Source: Actinomycetota bacterium (GTDB taxonomy: Bacteria; Actinomycetota; Thermoleophilia; Gaiellales; F1-60-MAGs149). From it: a DNA stretch of 64,000 bases. Both the position numbers and the translations under genes were made by a program. The DNA lies in assembly GCA_009885805.1 (NCBI GenBank), contig VFJZ01000047.1, positions 1 to 64,000 of the forward strand. The letters run 5' to 3'. Under the pieces are notes generated by a model. The model was not told the origin of the DNA, searched no databases, and saw only the letters and a program-made list of their open reading frames with translations. Shown piece by piece: positions 8,671 through 15,787 of the stretch. Within the stretch, counting starts at the first letter, position 1, and the number at the start of each line of letters is the position of its first letter.

Positions 8671-9549
8671 ATGGCGGACGACGAACAGTTCGAACCGCCC
8701 GAGACCGGCGAGCGCGGGGTCTCGATCGAGGCCGAGCGCGGCGCGCACATGCTGCCGGCGGAGGCGGTGGCGGCGATGCGGATCCGGCTGCCGGCGCGGG
8801 GCAACCGCATCCTCCGCGAGATCGTCGCCCGCGCCAACGCCGACGTCTCGCTGCGCGCCTGGTGGCACGTCGCGAACGTCAACGCTGTCCGCCGCATGCG
8901 CATCAACGATCACTCCTGGGTGCACATCCAGGTGGTCGCGAACATCGCCCTGAAGCTGCTGCGCGACCTCACCCGGAAGGGCGCCGAGCCGGGCATGGTG
9001 CGGGACTACGGGATGCGGAACGAGGACGCCGAGGCCGTCGTCGTGCTCGGCGCACTGTGGCACTGCGTGGGGATGGCGGTGCACCGACGCGGCCACGAGG
9101 ACTGGAGCCTGTTCATGGCTGCAGACCGGCTGCCGACGATGCTCGACGGGCTCTACGACGAACCGGAGCGGACGATCGTGATCGCGGAGGTGCTGCAGTG
9201 CATCACGGCGCATCGAGCCGACGGCGAGCCGCTCACCCTCGAGGCGGGAGTCGTGCGCGTGGCCGACGCGCTCGACATGGCGAAGGGCCGCTCGCGGATC
9301 CCCTTCGCCGAGGGGCGCACCTCGATCCACTCGCTGTCGGCGGCGGCGATCGAACAGGTCTCGATCCGCGACGGCGTCGAGCGGCCGATCCTGATCGAGA
9401 TCGAGATGAACAACTCGGCTGGCGTGTACCAGATCGACGAGCTGCTCCGCAAGAAGCTGCGCGGCTCGGGTCTCGAGGAGTGGATCGAAGTGTTCGCGCA
9501 CATCGACGGCGAGGCAGAGAAGTTGCTCGTGCCCGTCGTCCGGCTCTGA
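8671..9549 (+). CDS. HD-superfamily phosphohydrolase-like protein, HD motif altered to HC
   Basis: A 292-residue protein resembling the COG3294-type metal-dependent phosphohydrolases. His81/His85 (HSWVH), the block LWHCVGMAVHRRGHED (130-144) and a late Asp (VADALDMA, about 203) follow the HD-domain order. At the defining position the motif is His131-Cys132 rather than His-Asp, so one metal ligand is changed. The remaining His residues are present, leaving open whether it still hydrolyses phosphates or phosphodiesters. It is divergent from the DNA methyltransferase gene and its stop abuts a decayed VapC gene. Confidence 0.7.
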   Translation: MADDEQFEPPETGERGVSIEAERGAHMLPAEAVAAMRIRLPARGNRILREIVARANADVSLRAWWHVANVNAVRRMRINDHSWVHIQVVANIALKLLRDLTRKGAEPGMVRDYGMRNEDAEAVVVLGALWHCVGMAVHRRGHEDWSLFMAADRLPTMLDGLYDEPERTIVIAEVLQCITAHRADGEPLTLEAGVVRVADALDMAKGRSRIPFAEGRTSIHSLSAAAIEQVSIRDGVERPILIEIEMNNSAGVYQIDELLRKKLRGSGLEEWIEVFAHIDGEAEKLLVPVVRL

Positions 9550-9720
9550 TCAGGCGCCGGGCGCGACGGTGCGCAGGCCGGCCAGCCGTGCGACCGCCGC
9601 CTGCCGCTCGTCATACGTGACGAACGCGTCGATCGGTGCGACGGCGAGCGCCGCGGATTCCGGCTCGAGCCGGACCAGCTTCACGAGCGCCGACGTGTCG
9701 GCGTAGACGAGCGTCGTCAG
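9550..9720 (-). pseudogene. Internally deleted VapC (PIN-domain) toxin
   Basis: Two ends of a PIN-domain toxin are joined in one frame: the N-terminal LVYADTSALVKL with the first catalytic Asp, and the C-terminal DAFVTYDERQAAVARLAGL with the last. About 75 residues that should lie between are missing, including the middle acidic residues. The codon where the toxin should start is CTG (9720-9718), overlapping the TGA of a short upstream frame (MNAVDIAERRGDR) that looks like an antitoxin tail. The module is therefore a relic of a VapBC pair. Confidence 0.65.
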
Positions 9721-9790
9721 CGATCGCCGCGGCGCTCGGCGATATCGACCGCGTTCATGTACCGAGAGATAGCACGTCGCCAACGCCGGT

Positions 9791-10789
9791 TCAGGCCGCG
9801 TCGCGCCTCAGCTCCATCGTCGAGCAGTGGATGCCGCCGCCGGCCTTCTGGATCTCGTCGTACGGGATCGCCGTCACCTCGATGCCGCGGGACTCGAGCA
9901 ACTCGCGGGCGCGCGGGCAGGTGTCGTTCATGATCACACGCCCGGGCCGCAGGCAGAGGGAGTTGATCGCCCACTCCTCCCCGGGCGGGCAGATCAGGGT
10001 CTCGATGCCGAGCGCGCGCAGTCGATCTCCGAACCACCACGGCAGTCCGAGCGGGTCGATCAGCGCCGTCTGCACGTCGACCATCGAGAAGTGCCCGTCG
10101 AGGTGGATCGACCAGCCGCCCATCGGCACCACGATCAGCTCGATGCCGAGCCAGGCCAGCGTCTCCTGCAGCTGCCGCGCACCCTCCTCGTTGCAGCGGA
10201 TCGACGTCGAGTACGCGGCAACGGTCGGGCTCAGCTTCGCGAACGATCCGCCCTCGAGCATCCCGGTGCCGTGGATCGTGCGCAGGATCGGCATCCCGAG
10301 CGCGCCGAGGGCACGGTGGACGTGCAACTCCTCGCCCTTGCGCATGGTCGGCGCCAGCCGCCCGAGGATGGCGCCGCCGGCGACGGTGACGAGCGGATCG
10401 CGGGTGTAGATCGCGCGGACGTGCCCCTCGTCGTAGCCCTCGACGAAGTGCACCGTCACGCCCGCCGCCGTCAGGGCGTCGATCAGGCCCTGCTGCTCGG
10501 CCTGCGCCCGGGCGATGTCGGGCCGGGCCCGATCCGCCCAGTACCAGCGGCCGGCTGGATCGATCAGCGCCTGGCAGCGCTCGTCCCAGCAGTCGTCGCG
10601 CACGACGCTCCACTCGTCGCGGAGCCGGCGCATCAACACGGATCGCAGCACGCCGACCTCGTCCGACGCCCCCCACGGGCCACCCCAGTACGTCTCCTGC
10701 TCGTGCGCGGACTCGAACGGCGGCTCCGCCGCGTGTTCGCAGAGCGCGAGGTAGTAGCCGGGCGGGTAGGGGTAGTCGGGAGCTGGCAT
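9791..10789 (-). CDS. Amidinotransferase/arginine-deiminase family hydrolase
   Basis: A 332-residue protein of the guanidine-modifying superfamily, which acts on arginine, dimethylarginine or related guanidines through a covalent Cys intermediate. Key motifs are YTRDP (about 129), EGGSF (about 202), HLDGHFSMVD with the catalytic His (about 235), and GGGIHCSTM with the nucleophile Cys322. The dimethylarginine dimethylaminohydrolase or arginine-deiminase-like branch is the best guess; the exact substrate cannot be read from the sequence. It lies 9 bases downstream of lgt on the same strand. Confidence 0.8.
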   Translation of the reverse strand: MPAPDYPYPPGYYLALCEHAAEPPFESAHEQETYWGGPWGASDEVGVLRSVLMRRLRDEWSVVRDDCWDERCQALIDPAGRWYWADRARPDIARAQAEQQGLIDALTAAGVTVHFVEGYDEGHVRAIYTRDPLVTVAGGAILGRLAPTMRKGEELHVHRALGALGMPILRTIHGTGMLEGGSFAKLSPTVAAYSTSIRCNEEGARQLQETLAWLGIELIVVPMGGWSIHLDGHFSMVDVQTALIDPLGLPWWFGDRLRALGIETLICPPGEEWAINSLCLRPGRVIMNDTCPRARELLESRGIEVTAIPYDEIQKAGGGIHCSTMELRRDAA

Positions 10790-10798
10790 CCGGCAAGG

Positions 10799-11584
10799 CT
10801 ACCGGGTGCGTCGCCGCCGGTCGAGCATCGCCAGCACGAGCAGCGCGGTCGCGACCGCGAACAGCGAGACGATCTGGTTGAGCCGCACGCCGGCGATCTC
10901 GGGCGTCTCGTCGATCCGGAGCACCTCGATCGCGATCCGTCCCGACCCGTACAGCGCCACGTACGCGGCGGCGACCGCGCCGGGCCGGAACCGCGCCCAC
11001 AGGTGCGGCCAGAGGACGAGCAGCAGCCCGAACACCGTCACGTCCCACAGCGCCTCGTACAGGAACGTCGGGTGGAAGGTCGGCTCGTCGAGGAACCCGA
11101 GCGGTCGGTAGGCCTCGTCCACCTGCAGCGCCCAGGGCAGGGACGTCGGCGAGCCGTAGAGCTCCTGGTTGAACCAGTTGCCGAGGCGACCGATCGCCTG
11201 ACCGAGAGCGAGACCGGGGACGGCGCAGTCGAGGAACGTGCCGACCGGCCAGCGGCGTCCGCGAGCGACCACCACCAGCGCCGCGATGCCGGCCAGGATC
11301 GCGCCGTAGATGCCGAGGCCGCCCTGCGAGAAGTCGAGCGGCGGCGACGGCGCGCCACGGATGGCGTCGGTCGCCGCCGAGTACAGCCGCGCGCCGACCA
11401 GCGCCATCGGCGCGGATAGCAGGCACGCCCACATCGCGTCGACCGCATCGCCCCCGCCCCGCTCCCAGATCCGCGCGGTTACGAGCATGAAGACGAGGAA
11501 CCCCGCGAGCACGCAGAGCGGGTAGAACCGCACCTCCACCCCTGCCAGGACGAGGCTCTCGGAGGGCGGCGGTGGCACCGCCAT
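10799..11584 (-). CDS. lgt: Prolipoprotein diacylglyceryl transferase
   Basis: A 261-residue membrane enzyme that moves diacylglycerol from phosphatidylglycerol onto the lipobox Cys of prolipoproteins. The family blocks GGLGIYGAILAG, GQAIGRLGNWFNQELYG (the signature containing the essential Arg and Asn), HPTFLYEALWD and GSGRIAIEVLRID are all present, together with about seven hydrophobic segments. Length is normal. It is divergent from the tRNA genes and followed by the amidinotransferase-family gene. Confidence 0.95.
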   Translation of the reverse strand: MAVPPPPSESLVLAGVEVRFYPLCVLAGFLVFMLVTARIWERGGGDAVDAMWACLLSAPMALVGARLYSAATDAIRGAPSPPLDFSQGGLGIYGAILAGIAALVVVARGRRWPVGTFLDCAVPGLALGQAIGRLGNWFNQELYGSPTSLPWALQVDEAYRPLGFLDEPTFHPTFLYEALWDVTVFGLLLVLWPHLWARFRPGAVAAAYVALYGSGRIAIEVLRIDETPEIAGVRLNQIVSLFAVATALLVLAMLDRRRRTR

Positions 11585-11605
11585 ATGCTACGGTGATAGC
11601 GTCTT

Positions 11606-11676
11606 TGCGGGATCGTCTAACGGCAGGACAACGGACTCTGACTCCGTTTATCTAGGTTCGAATCCTAGTCCCGCAG
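11606..11676 (+). tRNA. tRNA-Gln (CTG)
   Basis: A cloverleaf can be folded. The acceptor stem pairs 11606-11612 with 11669-11675, with G as discriminator. The anticodon stem ACGGA/TCCGT holds the loop CTCTGAC, giving anticodon CTG. The T-arm is CTAGG-TTCGAAT-CCTAG. CCA is not encoded. Confidence 0.95.
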
Positions 11677-11717
11677 TTCCCCTGGAGGCCGTTCCGGTAT
11701 CATCGGACGCAGTCCGT

Positions 11718-11790
11718 GGCGCATTCGTCTAGGGGCCTAGGACGCCGGCCTCTCACGCCGGTAACACGGGTTCGAATCCCGTATGCGCTA
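11718..11790 (+). tRNA. tRNA-Glu (CTC)
   Basis: A cloverleaf can be folded. The acceptor stem pairs 11718-11724 with 11783-11789 (first pair G-U), discriminator A. The anticodon stem CCGGC/GCCGG holds the loop CTCTCAC, giving anticodon CTC. A TATCAT hexamer at about 11698-11703 could be its own -10 box. CCA is not encoded. Confidence 0.95.
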
Positions 11791-11795
11791 CTCGA

Positions 11796-11825
11796 CGAAA
11801 GCCCCGCGCCCGCGCGGGGCTTTCG
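11796..11825 (+). terminator. Hairpin terminator after the tRNA genes
   Basis: A perfect 13-bp stem (CGAAAGCCCCGCG paired with its complement) with a 4-base loop sits 6 bases after tRNA-Glu. It is very GC-rich and lacks a long U tract, as is common in high-GC actinobacteria. Confidence 0.75.
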
Positions 11826-11929
11826 CGTCCTCAGGGCCGATCCCGTCAGCGCTTCGATCCTACGCCGAAGGTCGAATCGCGACAGCCCACCGCTCGTCAG
11901 GATGCTTTCCCGAGGTTTGTCGAAGATCG

Positions 11930-11958
11930 TTGACACTCGTGTCACGGGCCGGTATCGT
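11930..11958 (+). promoter_or_regulatory. Promoter with palindrome over the -35 box, upstream of the LVIVD/PA gene
   Basis: TTGACA (11930-11935) and TATCGT (11953-11958) are 17 bases apart, a strong sigma-70-type match. The palindrome TGACACTCGTGTCA (11931-11944; 6-bp arms) overlaps the -35 box and is a plausible repressor site. The regulator is not identified. Confidence 0.6.
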
Positions 11959-11968
11959 CGTCGTCGGT

Positions 11969-11989
11969 CCTGCATTAGGGGAATGCAGG
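11969..11989 (+). promoter_or_regulatory. Inverted repeat in the leader of the LVIVD/PA gene
   Basis: CCTGCATT and AATGCAGG form a perfect 8-bp inverted repeat around AGGGG. It lies just after the predicted transcription start and about 8 bases before the AGGAGG ribosome site (11997-12002), so it could act as an operator or as an RNA stem near the ribosome site. Confidence 0.4.
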
Positions 11990-12003
11990 CCGTATGAGGA
12001 GGA

Positions 12004-13956
12004 ATGATGAGGAAGACGAGAATGGCAGCTGCACTCTGCGTGGCCGCAGCGCTGGGCGTTGCGGTGACCGGTGGCGGTACCGCCGGCGCGCACCCCGAGC
12101 ATGCGGGGGGGCTCCAGCTCGATGACTTCACCGGCGAGGGCGTCCTCGGCGACAAGGTGCAGCATCCGGGCAACACCGGGCACCTGCCGCCCGTCAGCCG
12201 CAACGTCACGCTCGTCGGCAAGGCGAAGGTCTCGGATCGCTCGGCCAACGGCGTCGGCATCCAGGGCAAGGTCGCCGACGTCGCCGCCTACGGCGACTAC
12301 GCGTTCCTGAACGCCTTCCGCAGCCCGACCTGCGAGGGCGGCGGCACGTACGTGATCGACGTCTCCGATCCGGCCAACCCGGTCGAGGTGCCCGCTGCCT
12401 TCATGCCCACCAGTCCCGGCTCCTTCGCCGGTGAGGGCGCGCAGACGCTGCGTGTGCGGAACGACCACTTCAACGGCGTGCTGTTCCTCTCGCAGAGCGA
12501 GACCTGTGCACTCGTCGACGGCGCCGACGCCGGCGGCATCAACATCTGGGACGTCAGCGATCCGCGCCACCCGCAGGCGCTGGCGATGCACGCCGGTGAC
12601 CGCCTCGGCGCGGACGGCCTCGATCAGGGCTTCGCGAACGACACGCACAGCGTCTTCGCGTGGCGTGGCAAGCACGGCAAGGTCTACGCCGCACTCGTCG
12701 ACGACTTCGAGGCGACCGACATCGACATCCTCGACATCACCGACCCGCGCAACCCGGTGCTGATCAACGACACGCTCGACCTCAACGAGCCGCCGTTCGA
12801 CGTCGACCAGGCGTCGCCGGACAGCCTCACCGCCGTGTTCTCACATGACATGACGGTGAAGAAGATCCGCGGCCGCTACGTGATGAACATGAGCTACTGG
12901 GACGGCGGCTACGTGCTGCTCGACGTCACCGACCCGACCCCCGGCAACGTCTCGCTGATCGCGCAGTCCGACTACGCGGCGCTGGACGAGGAGCAGCTGG
13001 CGCGGGGTCGCGAGGTCACGCCCGAGGGCAACGCGCACCAGTCCGAGTTCTCGCCGGACAACAAGTTCCTGCTTGGCACCGACGAGGACTTCGCACCGAT
13101 CCGGATCAACGCCACCATCGATGGCGGCCCGGCCGCCGGCACCAGGTTCATCGCCACGCCGGCCGGCGACACGCCGCAGCTCGGCGACGGCGACGCGCTC
13201 GTCGGCGCGCCGACCTACGTCGGCCGCGCCTGCGCCGTGGCCGAGGGTTCGGTTGTCCCGCCCGGGACGGGCATCGCCCTGATCGAACGCGGCGTCTGCA
13301 CGTTCCAGGAGAAGGGCGACGCCGTGACGGCGGCCGGCTACTCGTCGGCGATCGTCTTCAACAGCCGCCGGGCCGATTGCCTGGCGCGCGTCAACATGCT
13401 CGTCACGGCGACGATCCCGATGTCGTTCGTGAACCGGCCGACGGGTCTCGACATCCTCGGCGAGAGCTACACCGACCCGTGCGTGACGCCGACCGTTGCC
13501 GCGCCCGGCGACGCCGCGAACGACATCTCGATCCGCGCCGTCTTCGACGGCTGGGGCTTCGTCCGGCTCTTCCGGGTCAACGTCCCGGGCGACGCCGACG
13601 AGGCCGGCTCGATCGCCGACGTCGACACGTTCGCGATCCCCGAGTCACAGGACCCCGCGTACGCCGAGGGCTTCGGTGACCTGTCCGTCCACGAGGTCGC
13701 GATGGACGGCAAGCGCGACAACATCGCCTACCTGTCCTACTACTCGGGTGGCCTGCGCGTCGTCCAGTTCGGCAAGAAGGGCATCAGGGAGGTTGGCGCC
13801 TTCATCGACGAGGGCGGCAGCAACTTCTGGGGCGTCGAGATGCACCGGATCAACGGCAAGCGCTACGTGCTCGCCTCCGACCGCGATCACGGCCTGTACA
13901 TCTTCGAGCCGTACAAGGCGAAGAAGAAGAAGCACGGCCGCCGCGGCGACGACTAG
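12004..13956 (+). CDS. Secreted LVIVD-repeat protein with PA domain
   Basis: This 650-residue protein has a signal peptide (about 1-30, ending near TAGAHPEH), repeated strands of the type TYVIDVSDPANPVEV, INIWDVSDPRHPQ and IDILDITDPRNPV (LVIVD repeats, likely a beta-propeller), and a protease-associated domain near 395-485 (GIALIERGVCTFQEKGDAVTAAG). The C terminus is strongly basic (KAKKKKHGRR). It is exported, possibly wall-attached; no catalytic motif is seen. ATG 12004 and ATG 12007 are adjacent; the second has better spacing to AGGAGG. A hairpin follows the stop. Confidence 0.8.
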   Translation: MMRKTRMAAALCVAAALGVAVTGGGTAGAHPEHAGGLQLDDFTGEGVLGDKVQHPGNTGHLPPVSRNVTLVGKAKVSDRSANGVGIQGKVADVAAYGDYAFLNAFRSPTCEGGGTYVIDVSDPANPVEVPAAFMPTSPGSFAGEGAQTLRVRNDHFNGVLFLSQSETCALVDGADAGGINIWDVSDPRHPQALAMHAGDRLGADGLDQGFANDTHSVFAWRGKHGKVYAALVDDFEATDIDILDITDPRNPVLINDTLDLNEPPFDVDQASPDSLTAVFSHDMTVKKIRGRYVMNMSYWDGGYVLLDVTDPTPGNVSLIAQSDYAALDEEQLARGREVTPEGNAHQSEFSPDNKFLLGTDEDFAPIRINATIDGGPAAGTRFIATPAGDTPQLGDGDALVGAPTYVGRACAVAEGSVVPPGTGIALIERGVCTFQEKGDAVTAAGYSSAIVFNSRRADCLARVNMLVTATIPMSFVNRPTGLDILGESYTDPCVTPTVAAPGDAANDISIRAVFDGWGFVRLFRVNVPGDADEAGSIADVDTFAIPESQDPAYAEGFGDLSVHEVAMDGKRDNIAYLSYYSGGLRVVQFGKKGIREVGAFIDEGGSNFWGVEMHRINGKRYVLASDRDHGLYIFEPYKAKKKKHGRRGDD

Positions 13957-13962
13957 CGATAC

Positions 13963-13999
13963 GCGTGGAACGAAGGGGCCTGGCCCCTTCGTTCCACGC
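13963..13999. terminator. Long perfect hairpin between convergent genes
   Basis: An 18-bp perfect inverted repeat (GCGTGGAACGAAGGGGCC and its complement) with a single-base centre fills the gap between the convergent LVIVD/PA and SoxD genes. It can terminate transcription from both sides. No U tract is present. Confidence 0.65.
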
Positions 14000-14211
14000 T
14001 ACTCGTAGCTGAGGATCTCGTCGGTGCGGGTGTCGCGCACGAGCGTCAGCCAGCGCCGGCAGCCGAACTCGTGGTACCAGCGCTCGCGGCACGGGCCCTC
14101 CGGGTTGTCGCGCCGCCAGACCTCGCGCCAGTTCTCCGGCACCTCGCCGCCGTAGCGGAACTCCGTGGAGGAGCGCGCGCCGCAGACCGGACACGTGATG
14201 CGGAAGCTCAA
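13999..14211 (-). CDS. soxD: Sarcosine oxidase delta subunit-like protein
   Basis: The 70-residue product carries ITCPVCGARSSTEF, EFRYGGE and CRERWYHEFGCRRW, the zinc-binding layout of heterotetrameric sarcosine oxidase delta subunits (two Cys near the N terminus, then His and Cys). The TTG start at 14211 overlaps the TGA of soxB, so the two are translationally coupled. It is the last gene of a five-gene operon. Confidence 0.85.
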   Translation of the reverse strand: MSFRITCPVCGARSSTEFRYGGEVPENWREVWRRDNPEGPCRERWYHEFGCRRWLTLVRDTRTDEILSYE

Positions 14212-15419
14212 TGCGTCCCCGCCGATCCACGGTCGGCGCGCGTTCGGTCGCGCTCGAACCGGTCGAGGCCGAACGGGGCGATCAGCGGCGCCGGCCGGCC
14301 AGTCGCGATCGTCTCCGCCAGGGCCTCCCCACCGGCGGGGATCGCCTTGAAGCCCCAGGTGCCCCAGCCCGTGGTGATCAGGAATCCGTCCGTTCCGGTC
14401 ACGCCCATGATCGGCGAGTAGTCCGGGCTCATGTCGCAACTGCCGGTCCACTGCCGCAGGATCCGCAGCTGCCGCGTGAACGGCATCAGCGTCGTCACCC
14501 GACGCGCACAGAGCGCGAGGATGTCGTGGCCGGAGCGCCGCGAGTAGCTCGCCTGGCGATCGATCTCGGCGCCGAACAGGAACTCGCCGCGCGGCGTCTG
14601 CGAGATGTAGACCAGGAGATCCGCCGACGCCACGATCGGATCGAGGATCGGCGCGTAGTGATTCGTCACCGCTGCCTGGAGCGGGTGCGTCCGAATCGGC
14701 AGGACAACGCCGGCCATCGATGCGAGCACGGTGGCGTGGCCGCCGACGGCGGAGACGACGACACCGGCGTCGATCCGCCCCGCCGTCGTCTCGACGCCGA
14801 CGACGCGCCCGCCGTCACGGTGCAGGCCCGTCACCCCGACGCCCTGGTGCACGTGGACGCCGAGCCGCATCGCGCCCTCCGCGTAGCCCCACACGACGCG
14901 GTCATGTCGCGCCGTCGCACCGCGCGGGTGGTAGGTGCCGCCGAGCACCGGATAGGTGCCGCCGCCGGTGAGATCGATCTGCGGGCAGATCGTCCCGATC
15001 TCGTCCGGTCCGACGAAGACCGTCTCAGCACCGCAGGCCGTGTTGAGCGCCGCTCGCGCACGCTCGCCGCGGAGCGTCGCCTCGGAGTGCGCGAGCCAGA
15101 GGACACCGCGCGTCGAGTGCATGACCGCCCGGCCGAACTCCTCCTCGAGGCCCGCGTAGAGGTCGACGCTGCGCTGGTAGAAGTTGACGGCGTCGGGGAT
15201 GCCGTAGTTGGCCCGGATGACCGTCGTGTTGCGCCCCGAGTTGCCACCGCCGATGTAGTCGCGTTCGAGCACCGCGACGTCGGTGATGCCGTGCCGGGTC
15301 GCGAGGTAGTACGCCGTCGCGAGGCCGTGCCCGCCGCCGCCGACGATCACGACCTCGTAGGAGCGGCGCACTGCGCGCGGCCAGCGCAGACCGATCTGGC
15401 GCTCGACGAACTCGTTCAT
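14208..15419 (-). CDS. soxB: Sarcosine oxidase beta subunit-like FAD oxidoreductase
   Basis: A 403-residue flavoprotein of the D-amino-acid-oxidase fold. The FAD loop VVIVGGGGHGLATAYYLA is at about 23-40, SGRNTT at about 60, GATARHDRVVWGYA contains the His expected to bind FMN covalently, and TGWGTWGFK is at the C terminus. In the known complex this subunit oxidises sarcosine or a related secondary amine to an imine, passing electrons to oxygen through the subunit interface. The substrate here is unproven; the neighbouring proline-racemase-family gene hints at a cyclic amino acid. Confidence 0.85.
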   Translation of the reverse strand: MNEFVERQIGLRWPRAVRRSYEVVIVGGGGHGLATAYYLATRHGITDVAVLERDYIGGGNSGRNTTVIRANYGIPDAVNFYQRSVDLYAGLEEEFGRAVMHSTRGVLWLAHSEATLRGERARAALNTACGAETVFVGPDEIGTICPQIDLTGGGTYPVLGGTYHPRGATARHDRVVWGYAEGAMRLGVHVHQGVGVTGLHRDGGRVVGVETTAGRIDAGVVVSAVGGHATVLASMAGVVLPIRTHPLQAAVTNHYAPILDPIVASADLLVYISQTPRGEFLFGAEIDRQASYSRRSGHDILALCARRVTTLMPFTRQLRILRQWTGSCDMSPDYSPIMGVTGTDGFLITTGWGTWGFKAIPAGGEALAETIATGRPAPLIAPFGLDRFERDRTRADRGSAGTH

Positions 15420-15787
15420 GGCAGACGCTCCACGGCGTCGGCGAGGTACGGGCGCGGAACGAGCAGCAGGGCGTCTCCAGCGGGGTCGATCAGCAGCTTC
15501 ACGGGCAGACCGGCCAGCGCCCCCTGTGCGATGCCGGCTGGCGGCACCGACCAGTCGCCATGGTCGGCCACCAGCGCGCTCGCCTCGGCGGCCGTCATCC
15601 GCCGCAGCGCCCAGCCGTCGTCCCGACAGACGATCGCGTCGGGATCGTCCGGCCGGACGTCCACCGCCCCGACCAGCAGCAGATCGTCCGGCGCCAGGCG
15701 GAGCGCGACGGCGTCGGTGGCCAGCGCGTCGAGCGCTGCCGGCGACGCCACGACGCGGGTGCAGAAGATCGGCTCAGGCGCGGACAC
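15416..15787 (-). CDS. soxG: Sarcosine oxidase gamma subunit-like protein, short form
   Basis: The 123-residue product lies between alpha and beta genes in the usual place for gamma. It has the family-like pattern ALRLAPDDLLLVG, a Trp-containing middle and a hydrophobic C-terminal strand (ALLLVPRPYLADAV). It is clearly shorter than typical gamma subunits (about 180-200 residues). The GTG at 15787 overlaps the end of the alpha gene by 14 bases. Assignment rests mainly on operon position. Confidence 0.6.
   Translation of the reverse strand: MSAPEPIFCTRVVASPAALDALATDAVALRLAPDDLLLVGAVDVRPDDPDAIVCRDDGWALRRMTAAEASALVADHGDWSVPPAGIAQGALAGLPVKLLIDPAGDALLLVPRPYLADAVERLP

Noticed and set aside
9717-11432. 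A 571-residue minus-strand frame over lgt and the amidinotransferase gene
   Set aside because: It is in a different frame to both recognised genes and has no domain. Only its last 13 residues are read, as a possible antitoxin tail.
15774-15787. Frame slip between soxA and soxG
   Set aside because: Both genes read cleanly with a 14-base overlap and a GTG start; no slip is needed.
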